Source of the DNA: Clostridia bacterium
GTDB lineage: Bacteria > Bacillota > Clostridia > Oscillospirales > CAG-272
Assembly (NCBI GenBank): GCA_017379815.1
Contig: JAFNVK010000021.1
Coordinates: 1-24,310 of the forward strand
Reading direction: 5' to 3'
Length of the DNA: 24,310 nucleotides
The notes under the pieces were generated by a model. The model was not told where the DNA came from. It saw only the letters and a list, made by a program, of their open reading frames with translations, and searched no databases. Every line of letters starts with the position of its first letter. Position 1 is the stretch's first letter. Below, piece by piece: positions 18,318 through 24,310 of the stretch. Both the position numbers and the translations under genes were made by a program.

Positions 18318-20579
18318 ATGGCTTACAGAAAATACGGACATTTCGATGCACAAACAAGCGATTTTATCATTACCAATCCCGACATTCCGCGCAACTGGTA
18401 CAACTATTTCTGGAATGACCGCTACGTCACCTTCACCTCGCAAGCGGGTGCGGGCAACGGCTTCATGCAGGACCGCCTCTCCGTTCGTCTGCCTTTGGTC
18501 AGCGAGCGCGGCGTTTTCCTCGTAGAGAACGGAAAAAGCGTTGGCCTGTGCGGCCTTCCCATCAACGAAAAGCGTGATTCCTACCGCTGCGTGCATCGCC
18601 GCGGCGAGACCACGATCTACACCGAGCAGGACGGCATCGCCTCCGAGTTCTGTATCTTCGTGCCCCGCCAGGAGCCCTGCGAGATCTGGACGCTCAAGCT
18701 GAAAAACAACTCCGACCGCACGCGCGAGCTGACCTCCCTGTTCTTCTTCGGAAGTGCCTTCGACGGCCCCTATACGCGCCAGTGCTATAACCACGACGTC
18801 TCCCGCTTTGACGAGGAGCTGAACGCCGTGGTCCAAACCAGAAAAAAGACCTTCGAGGGCGAGAAGCGCCCCGTTCTCGCCATGATGATGATGAACGAGC
18901 CTGCCGATGGCTTTGACTGCACCTATAACTCCATCATCGGCCCTTACGGCTCCTTTGCGCATCCCGCGATCGCCGAGCGCGGACACTGCACCTCGCAGAT
19001 CGGAAACTGCGAAAAGCTGGCCTACGCCCTGCAAAAGAATCTGACCCTCGCCCCCGGTGAGGAGCATACCGTGATCCTGATCTGCGGCTTTGCCTTCTCC
19101 CGCGAGGAGGCCATCGCCCTGCGGCAAAAATATGCGACCCCCGAGGCCGTTGAGGCCGAAAAGCAGGCGGTGCTTGACACCTTCGTCCGCGAGACGGGCA
19201 ACGTCAGCATCAATACGCCGGACGAAGAGCTCAACCACCTCTTCCCCTGGCTCAAGCATCAGACCCACCTCGGCTCCTTCTGGGCGCGCGTGCGCAGCAC
19301 GGGATACCGCGACATCACGCAGGACTCCGAGTGCATGGCCTCCATCTGCCCCGAAAAGGCTCTTGAGCGCTTGAAGCGCATTCTTTCCTTCCAGTATCCG
19401 ACCGGCTACGCCCCCCGCCGCGTGGCAAACGGAAAATGCGAGGATATGGCTTTCTCGGATAACGCCGTATGGATCTCCATGGCCGTGCTGGCCGTGGTCA
19501 AGGAGCTTGGCCAAAAGGAGCTTCTGGATCTCGAGATCCCCTTCAACGACGGAAGCGTGGGCACGCTCTACGATCACGCCTACCGTGCGGTGGATTTCCT
19601 CTATCATTTCCGCGGTCTGCACGATCTGATCCGCATCTGGGGCGGTGACTGGAACGACTGCATGAACACGGCAGGTCTTGAGGGCAAGGGCGTCAGCGTC
19701 TGGCTGAGCATTGCCTGGTGTCACGCCTGCCGGGCACTTGCCGAGCTCGCCCTCATTCACGGAAGACAAGAGGATCACGACGAGGCAATGCGCCGCTATG
19801 CCGAAATGCGCGATCTCATCAACCAGCACGGCTGGGACGGCGAATACTATCTTGACGCCTACAACGATGACGACGACAAGCTCGGGTCGCACCTGTGCGA
19901 GGAGGGCGCAATGTTCCTCATTCCCCAGCTTTGGGCAGTCATCTCGGGGATCGGTGTGGACGGACGCGAGCTGATCGCCATGCAGTCCGTTGAGGAAAAG
20001 CTCTCCACGCCCCTCGGTACGCGCATCATGTATCCCTCCTACGTCACCCCGAACAGCCGCATCGGCGTCATTACGACAAAGCCTGCCGGCGTTCAGGAAA
20101 ACGGCGGCGTCTACCTGCACGCCATGGCCTGGAAGGTCATGACCGACGCCCTGCTCAAGCGCCCCGAAAAGGTGGAGGAGGATCTGATCACCATTCTTCC
20201 CTTCCGCAATCCCGTCGTGGCCGGCAGAGCCGAGCCCTACATCCTTTGCAACTCCTACTTCCAGATCGAGACCGGCCCGCGCTACGGCACGGCAGGTCAG
20301 AGCTGGCGTACCGCAACCGGCCAGCAGGTCCAGCGCGCGCTCATCAACTACGTCTTCGGCCTGAAGCCCGAGATGGAGGGACTGCGCATTGATCCCTGCC
20401 TGCCTCCCTCCTGGAAGACCTGCTCGGTCACCAAGGAATTCCGCGGTTGTGTCTATCACATCACCTACCGCAACGGCGGTGCCAACGTCAAGAGCATTCT
20501 GGTCAACGGCAAGCCCCTTGAGGGAACTATCCTGCCCCTCCTTACGGGAGAGGTCAAGGTTGAGGTCGTTACCGCTTGA
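18318..20579 (+). CDS. GH94-type glycoside phosphorylase (cellobiose phosphorylase-like)
   Basis: Predicted inverting phosphorylase that splits a beta-glucoside with phosphate to a sugar 1-phosphate, saving ATP. The 753-residue product has no signal peptide, so it acts inside the cell. An N-terminal beta-sandwich (about 1-270) is followed by an alpha/alpha barrel with GYRDITQDSECMASICPE, FSDNAVWISMAV, the catalytic-region motif WGGDWNDCMN (D444 and D447), TPNSRIGVITTKPAGVQENGG and GLRIDPCLPPSWK near the end. The usual GESVW after DWND reads GVSVW, and the phosphate-binding GTAG segment is followed by QSWRTATGQ, so it is not a standard cellobiose phosphorylase. Cellobionic acid, 1,2-glucan or other disaccharides are possible. 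AAGGAG is 6 nt before the ATG. Monocistronic, no transporter beside it. Confidence 0.85.
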   Translation: MAYRKYGHFDAQTSDFIITNPDIPRNWYNYFWNDRYVTFTSQAGAGNGFMQDRLSVRLPLVSERGVFLVENGKSVGLCGLPINEKRDSYRCVHRRGETTIYTEQDGIASEFCIFVPRQEPCEIWTLKLKNNSDRTRELTSLFFFGSAFDGPYTRQCYNHDVSRFDEELNAVVQTRKKTFEGEKRPVLAMMMMNEPADGFDCTYNSIIGPYGSFAHPAIAERGHCTSQIGNCEKLAYALQKNLTLAPGEEHTVILICGFAFSREEAIALRQKYATPEAVEAEKQAVLDTFVRETGNVSINTPDEELNHLFPWLKHQTHLGSFWARVRSTGYRDITQDSECMASICPEKALERLKRILSFQYPTGYAPRRVANGKCEDMAFSDNAVWISMAVLAVVKELGQKELLDLEIPFNDGSVGTLYDHAYRAVDFLYHFRGLHDLIRIWGGDWNDCMNTAGLEGKGVSVWLSIAWCHACRALAELALIHGRQEDHDEAMRRYAEMRDLINQHGWDGEYYLDAYNDDDDKLGSHLCEEGAMFLIPQLWAVISGIGVDGRELIAMQSVEEKLSTPLGTRIMYPSYVTPNSRIGVITTKPAGVQENGGVYLHAMAWKVMTDALLKRPEKVEEDLITILPFRNPVVAGRAEPYILCNSYFQIETGPRYGTAGQSWRTATGQQVQRALINYVFGLKPEMEGLRIDPCLPPSWKTCSVTKEFRGCVYHITYRNGGANVKSILVNGKPLEGTILPLLTGEVKVEVVTA

Positions 20580-20597
20580 TCCCCATAAAGAAAGCGC

Positions 20598-20637
20598 CCG
20601 CGTGTGCCCTTCTTCGGCACACGCGGACGTTTTTTTG
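20598..20637 (+). terminator. Terminator of the glycoside phosphorylase gene
   Basis: Perfect 11-bp stem CCGCGTGTGCC/GGCACACGCGG (20598-20608 with 20616-20626), then ACG and eight T residues. On the minus strand a weaker CTTTCTTT follows, so it may also stop the converging SLH gene. Confidence 0.92.
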
Positions 20638-20687
20638 CTATATGTGATGCTTCTTCTCGGTTCAAAGAGGCTTCCGCAAAGCAAGGC

Positions 20688-21995
20688 TTATTCCCGATAA
20701 GCGGCAACCGCGGCCAGGATCTCGGCGGCGCGGGCACGCGTCAGCGTGGAGAGCGGAGAAAGCTCCCCTCCCTCGCCAAGCAGGATCCCCTCGGCGTGCA
20801 GAGCGTAGATCGCATCCCGTGCCCAGACGGGGATCTCGTCAAGATCGGCAAAGGTGGGCGTAACGCCTGCACCCTCAAGCCCCAGGATCTTTTCAAGGAT
20901 CACCGCCGCCTCGGCACAGCTGATGCTCTCGTTGGGCAAAAAGCATAGGCTTCCCTCTACCGTGCTTCCGCTGACGTACCCTAATCGGTAAGCCGCATGC
21001 ACGTAGCCCTTCATGCTCGCGGGAATGTCGGCGTCATCCGCAAAGACGGTCGCCTCGGCATCGGGGAGCGTAGAGATCCCCGAGGCGTGCATCGCCATGA
21101 CCAAAAGCTCAAGGCGGCTGACCTCGGCGTCGGGATAGAAGTAATACCGATTGCCCACCTGCACGCCGCTCATGATGCCCTTCTCGGTCACCGTCAGGGC
21201 GGCGTTATAGGACTTCGAATCCTGCATATCCGCGTAGGTCACCGACGTACCCGACGCCGTGACGCGAAGCTCAACGCGGGCCGCGGCGCTTGAGTTGCCG
21301 TAGCGGTCTCTGGCAATATAGGAAAAGGAATCGCTGCCGAGATACCCCGCCTCGGGCGTGTAAACGTAAGTACCCAGACGGGAATCGGTCATGCGCACCG
21401 CACCGTGCTTAGGGTAGGAAACGATCTCGTAGGAGAGCGGATCACCGTCCGGATCGTAGGCCGAAAGCGTGCCGTAGGCGCAAAGGCCGAGATGCGTATT
21501 CAACCGCAGGGAAAGGGATGAGGCAAGGCTGACCGTGGGGGCGTAATTCTCCTCGGTGAGCAGATAGAGATTGCAGACCATGGGGAGGCTTGATCCATTG
21601 GCCGTAAAGGTGAAGGAGGCTTGCCGTACACGGTCATCCGCCGCCGCAAAGCTCACGGAGGAAAGCACCTCTGCCGACAGGGTCTGCCCTGCCGCGATAC
21701 GCGAGGAGCCAAGCAAAAGCTCTCCCTCCGTCGCCAAGGGGAGCGTGCAGACCGTGACCGATTTGACTTGCGACAGGTTAAGCGCACGCGCAAAGGCATC
21801 CGCCGAAAAGACGATCTCGTTCCCCACGGGAGCCGACATCGCCATATCCGTTCCTGCCGCCAGCACCTGCAAGCCGTAGGAAAGAAGATCTCCTGCCGCC
21901 GTCTGCGCCTCGGCAGGTGGGATCAAAACCGCCGCAAGCAAAAGACAGCACGCCAGCATCGGCACCGTTCGCCGTAACCATTTCCGTTTCATCAT
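20688..21995 (-). CDS. Secreted protein with an Ig/cadherin-like domain and three SLH repeats
   Basis: Probable cell-surface protein of 435 residues. A basic start (MMKRKWLRR) and hydrophobic stretch ending in AEA form a signal peptide, with cleavage near residue 30. The next 150 residues are unrecognised. About residues 185-250 form an Ig/cadherin-like repeat (SAYDPDGDPLSYEIVSYPKHG, then TYVYTPEAGYLGSDSFSYIARD). The C-terminal 170 residues form three S-layer homology repeats (TYADMQDS onward, VFADDADIPASMKGYVHAAYRLGY, FADLDEIPVWARDAIYALHAEGI), which in other Gram-positives bind pyruvylated secondary wall polymer. The start has only a distant GGAAGG (about 14 nt), so the exact start is uncertain, and its promoter is not convincing (TAAGAT at 22033-22038 with a poor -35). 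It lies between two terminators and is monocistronic. Confidence 0.88.
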   Translation of the reverse strand: MMKRKWLRRTVPMLACCLLLAAVLIPPAEAQTAAGDLLSYGLQVLAAGTDMAMSAPVGNEIVFSADAFARALNLSQVKSVTVCTLPLATEGELLLGSSRIAAGQTLSAEVLSSVSFAAADDRVRQASFTFTANGSSLPMVCNLYLLTEENYAPTVSLASSLSLRLNTHLGLCAYGTLSAYDPDGDPLSYEIVSYPKHGAVRMTDSRLGTYVYTPEAGYLGSDSFSYIARDRYGNSSAAARVELRVTASGTSVTYADMQDSKSYNAALTVTEKGIMSGVQVGNRYYFYPDAEVSRLELLVMAMHASGISTLPDAEATVFADDADIPASMKGYVHAAYRLGYVSGSTVEGSLCFLPNESISCAEAAVILEKILGLEGAGVTPTFADLDEIPVWARDAIYALHAEGILLGEGGELSPLSTLTRARAAEILAAVAAYRE

Positions 21996-22069
21996 GGATC
22001 AAATCCCGCCTTCCTTATGTTTCTTGTGCTCCATCTTATGAGAAGGCAGGCAGGAATAGAACCGCGCAC

Positions 22070-22109
22070 AAAAAAGAGCTTCCCTGTCCATGCAAGGAAG
22101 CTCTTTTTT
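22070..22109 (-). terminator. Terminator of the U32-uppP-toprim operon
   Basis: Stem GAGCTTCC/GGAAGCTC (22076-22083 with 22096-22103), flanked by A and T tracts that extend it, with a 12-nt loop. On the minus strand it ends in six U residues. It begins at the stop codon of the toprim gene itself. Confidence 0.9.
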
Positions 22110-22713
22110 AGTCCGGGATCTCCTCCCGTCCAACGAGCAGGCAGTATTCCCGATAGGTACAAAGCAGACGGAGAGCAGCAAGAAGCGCGTTTGGCGTCAT
22201 GCCTGCGGGAAGCCCGAGCTTCTCGGCAAGAGCATCTCGCCGCGCGGCGCTGTTTTCCTGCCCCGTCAGACCGTCGACGTAAAGATCGGTCTTGGAAAGC
22301 GGATTCTCCGCAGCTCTGCGCGAGACCGCCTCTGCGTCGGCGTACGGAGCAAACAGACGAAGCAGCAGCTCCCTCTCCATGCCCTCCACGCCAAGCACGC
22401 CCTCGGCTGAGGGGTGCGCCTTTCTTCGCTCCTTGCCCGGAATGCGGGGCACGTAGAGCTGGATCAGACGGTCCGTGGGGATCGAGGAGGTCAGATAGGA
22501 GCGGATCAGCTTGCCCGCGCCGTCACTGTCGGTCAGAAGGATCAGGGGCGTTTTCTGCGCCAATGCGCGGAAAAGCCTTCCCTTTTCGGTCTTGTTGAAG
22601 ATCCCAAAGCCGTCGGTGGTGAGGATCTGCGCCTCGATCACCTGCTCCAGACGCAGTTTGTCGTAGCGTCCCTCCACGATCACGGGATAGGGGATAGACA
22701 AGCGTTCCATCAT
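22108..22713 (-). CDS. Toprim and DUF4093 domain protein (ribonuclease M5-like)
   Basis: The 201-residue product has an N-terminal toprim domain. VIVEGRYDKLRLEQVI contains the conserved metal-site Glu, ILTTDGFGIFN is a typical strand-turn, and LILLTDSDGAGKLIR contains the DxD motif; these are the acidic residues that bind Mg2+ in primase and RNase M5. The C-terminal half, with GMTPNALLAALRLLCTYREY, matches the DUF4093 region that follows toprim in RNase M5-type proteins. RNase M5 (RnmV) matures 5S rRNA in Firmicutes, but ksgA, its usual neighbour, is absent here, so a different RNA or DNA substrate is possible. GAGGTG lies 5 nt before the ATG at 22713, only 4 bp after the uppP stop codon. Confidence 0.82.
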   Translation of the reverse strand: MMERLSIPYPVIVEGRYDKLRLEQVIEAQILTTDGFGIFNKTEKGRLFRALAQKTPLILLTDSDGAGKLIRSYLTSSIPTDRLIQLYVPRIPGKERRKAHPSAEGVLGVEGMERELLLRLFAPYADAEAVSRRAAENPLSKTDLYVDGLTGQENSAARRDALAEKLGLPAGMTPNALLAALRLLCTYREYCLLVGREEIPD

Positions 22714-22717
22714 GCCG

Positions 22718-23602
22718 TCACCTCACGATCCAAAAAAGCAGGACGAGCGCGCCCAGCAGAATGCGGTAGACCCCAAAGGGGGCAAAGCTATGCTTCTTGA
22801 CGAAATCCATCAAAAAGCGAATGGCAACGAGAGAAACGGCGAAGGAAACCAAGCAGCCGACGGCAAGAACGATCCAGGCGTCAAGCGGAACGGATACGCC
22901 ACACTCCCCGATATAATCAACGAAGCCCAGCACCTTCAACGCGCTGGCGCCCACCATGGCGGGGATCGCCATAAAGAAGGAGAACTCCGCTCCCGCCGTT
23001 CGGGAAAGGCCGAGCAGCATCGAGCCGAGGATCGTCGAGCCCGAGCGCGAGGTTCCGGGAACGATGGAGAGTGCCTGAAACGCGCCGATGCACAGCGCCG
23101 TCTTATAGTCGATCTGCTCTACGCGCTCAATACGGGGCATTCTGCCTCGGTTGAAGCGCTCCACAAGAATAAACGCCACGCCGTAGACGATGAGCGCCGC
23201 CGCCACGACAAGGGAATTGTATAGCCAGCCGTCAATATCTCGGGAGGTCAGCTTTTCCAAAAGCTTATCGATCACGATGCCCACGAAGGCTGCGGGAACG
23301 CTGGCCACGATCACCTTGAGCCAAAGCGACCACGTCCCTGCCCTTTCCTCACGGCTCTTGGTGCGAGAGAAGGGCCAAAGCCTGCCAAAGAACAGGATCA
23401 CCACCGCAAGGATCGCGCCAAGCTGAATGACCACCTCAAACATCTCACCGAATTCGGCAAGAAGCCGGGCGTCCTCCGTAAAGCGGAAGGGCAACCAATC
23501 CTGAAGCAGGATCAGGTGTCCCGTCGAGCTGACAGGAAGCCATTCGGTAATGCCCTCAACGATGCCGTAAAGCACCGCCTTGAGCCACTCCAGAAGCATC
23601 AT
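22718..23602 (-). CDS. uppP: Undecaprenyl-diphosphate phosphatase
   Basis: Integral membrane phosphatase (BacA family) that dephosphorylates undecaprenyl diphosphate to recycle the lipid carrier of peptidoglycan and wall polymer synthesis; it also confers bacitracin tolerance. The 294-residue product is full length, has about eight hydrophobic helices and both catalytic signatures: VEGITEWLPVSSTGHL near the N-terminus and PGTSRSGSTILGSMLLGL in the middle. Start at 23602 has AAAGGAG 10 nt upstream and overlaps the stop codon of the U32 gene as ATGA, implying translational coupling. Second visible gene in a three-gene operon. Confidence 0.97.
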   Translation of the reverse strand: MMLLEWLKAVLYGIVEGITEWLPVSSTGHLILLQDWLPFRFTEDARLLAEFGEMFEVVIQLGAILAVVILFFGRLWPFSRTKSREERAGTWSLWLKVIVASVPAAFVGIVIDKLLEKLTSRDIDGWLYNSLVVAAALIVYGVAFILVERFNRGRMPRIERVEQIDYKTALCIGAFQALSIVPGTSRSGSTILGSMLLGLSRTAGAEFSFFMAIPAMVGASALKVLGFVDYIGECGVSVPLDAWIVLAVGCLVSFAVSLVAIRFLMDFVKKHSFAPFGVYRILLGALVLLFWIVR

Positions 23603-24310
23603 GCGTTACAGTCTCCTTTCAAGCGGTCCTTCGCGCGAACCTCCAGGCCCTTTCCGCTGGATGCGCGCATAATATCGCCCGGTCTGACCGCAAAGGGGAC
23701 CCGACACCAATAGATCATCGAGGGGTGCGGTGTGGACTCCAGGGGAGAGCCGTCGGGCGAGTAAAGCTCGCGTGCCATAAACCCGCGCCCGATCCTGCCG
23801 GGCGAGATCAGCTCGGCACACTCTCCCGCGCAAAGCTTGTTGCGCTGAATAAAGCGATAGAGCCTGCCCTCCTCGTTTTCCGCCGCGATTCCCGCGTGTT
23901 GAAGCGCAAGGGCTTCGTTTTCATCATATTCCGTAGCCGTTGAGAAATATGCCTTCTCGCGGATGTAGCCGCACTCGCTGACCAGCTGCGGATTTTGCAT
24001 GGGATCGTCAAAATAAAAGCCCGTACCGGACTCGCGGTGCGAAACGCTCTCCAGCTCTCCGAGCCATGCGGGATCGAACTGATAGGACGCAGGCGCTTTT
24101 GCGTAGGCGTCCATCGCCAAACGGTAGGCGTTGGTCACCACGGCGGTGTAGTAGGCACTCTTCATGCGTCCCTCGATCTTAAAGGAGGCGATGCCGCTCT
24201 CCATCAGCTCGGGGATATGCTCGATCATGCACATATCCTTGGAGGACATGATAAAGGTACCCACGTTCTCCTGCTCGATCAGATCAAAGTGCATATCGGG
24301 GCGCTTTTCC
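23599..24310 (-). CDS. Peptidase U32-family protein (5' end outside window)
   Basis: The last 237 residues of a U32-family protein. Reading continues in frame to the window edge with EKRPD ahead of the first internal Met (24294), so that Met is not the start. The U32 hallmark is present: IMSSKDMCMIEHIPELMESGIASFKIEGRMKSAYYTAVVTNAYRLAMDAY in the family, seen here in two parts around SKDMC and KIEGRMKS. The C-terminal region with a barrel-like ending resembles the long members such as YrrO/TrhP, which use prephenate to hydroxylate U34 of tRNA. Whether this one modifies tRNA, 23S rRNA (RlhA-type) or neither is not decided by the fragment. It is cotranslated with uppP through a 4-nt overlap. Confidence 0.9.
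   Translation of the reverse strand, partial: EKRPDMHFDLIEQENVGTFIMSSKDMCMIEHIPELMESGIASFKIEGRMKSAYYTAVVTNAYRLAMDAYAKAPASYQFDPAWLGELESVSHRESGTGFYFDDPMQNPQLVSECGYIREKAYFSTATEYDENEALALQHAGIAAENEEGRLYRFIQRNKLCAGECAELISPGRIGRGFMARELYSPDGSPLESTPHPSMIYWCRVPFAVRPGDIMRASSGKGLEVRAKDRLKGDCNA

Noticed and set aside
19860..19880. Enterokinase-like DDDDK run in the glycoside phosphorylase
   Set aside because: A chance acidic loop in a cytoplasmic bacterial enzyme; no processing role is expected.
18102..20684. An 860-codon open frame on the minus strand over the glycoside phosphorylase
   Set aside because: Antisense shadow of the GH94-like gene; it crosses terminators at both ends and has no ribosome-binding site.
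1..24310. tRNA, rRNA, riboswitch, CRISPR, IS or prophage features
   Set aside because: None could be recognised by eye. Intergenic regions are short and explained by promoters, terminators and small inverted repeats; a covariance-model search was not possible.

Overview
The window looks like a chromosomal segment of an anaerobic, Gram-positive-type member of the Clostridia (Oscillospirales-like, probably an uncultured gut lineage). This is an inference from gene content. The signs are an IspH fused to ribosomal protein S1, a sodium-pumping biotin decarboxylase operon, GTP-dependent PEP carboxykinase, a ferredoxin-like aldo/keto reductase, an S-layer homology protein and a toprim/DUF4093 protein. 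The coding DNA is fairly GC-rich. Promoters are strikingly canonical: four minus-strand operons each have a near-consensus -35/-10 pair with exactly 17 bp between them.

Layout. (1) 1-4590, minus strand: a carboxyltransferase, OadG-like, biotin carrier, OadB and OadA operon; oadA runs off the left edge. (2) 4656-10476, minus strand: an RpiR regulator, a HI0933-family flavoprotein, cmk and an ispH-rpsA fusion, then a hairpin and an endonuclease/exonuclease/phosphatase protein ending at a strong terminator. (3) 10570-12503, minus strand: nth followed by an aldo/keto reductase with two 4Fe-4S motifs. (4) 12526-15507, minus strand: a monocistronic 942-residue CvpA-like membrane protein with a very large exported domain. 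(5) 15547-16290: a MarR regulator (minus) divergent from pckG (plus). The two promoters share an 18-bp element at their -35 regions. (6) 16360-20637, plus strand: pckG with its terminator, then a GH94-type glycoside phosphorylase with its own promoter and terminator. (7) 20688-24310, minus strand: an SLH-domain surface protein, then a U32-family protein, uppP and a toprim-DUF4093 (RNase M5-like) protein in a tight operon whose first gene is cut by the right edge.

How the genes may work together. PEP carboxykinase links PEP and oxaloacetate. The OadA/OadB complex would decarboxylate oxaloacetate to pyruvate while exporting Na+. Together they could form an energy-conserving PEP-to-pyruvate route that bypasses pyruvate kinase. 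The two regions are only 12 kb apart but are not one operon.

Most unusual observations: an in-frame Shine-Dalgarno and ATG exactly at the IspH/S1 junction, with an AT-rich island and promoter-like sequence upstream inside ispH; the duplicated 18-bp element in the marR/pckG divergent promoters; the oversized CvpA-like protein; and the decarboxylase operon that carries both an acyl-CoA-type and a pyruvate-type carboxyltransferase. No tRNA, rRNA, CRISPR array, IS element or phage gene was seen. No gene-free stretch exceeds 300 bases; the longest, 16089-16359, holds the divergent marR/pckG promoters.
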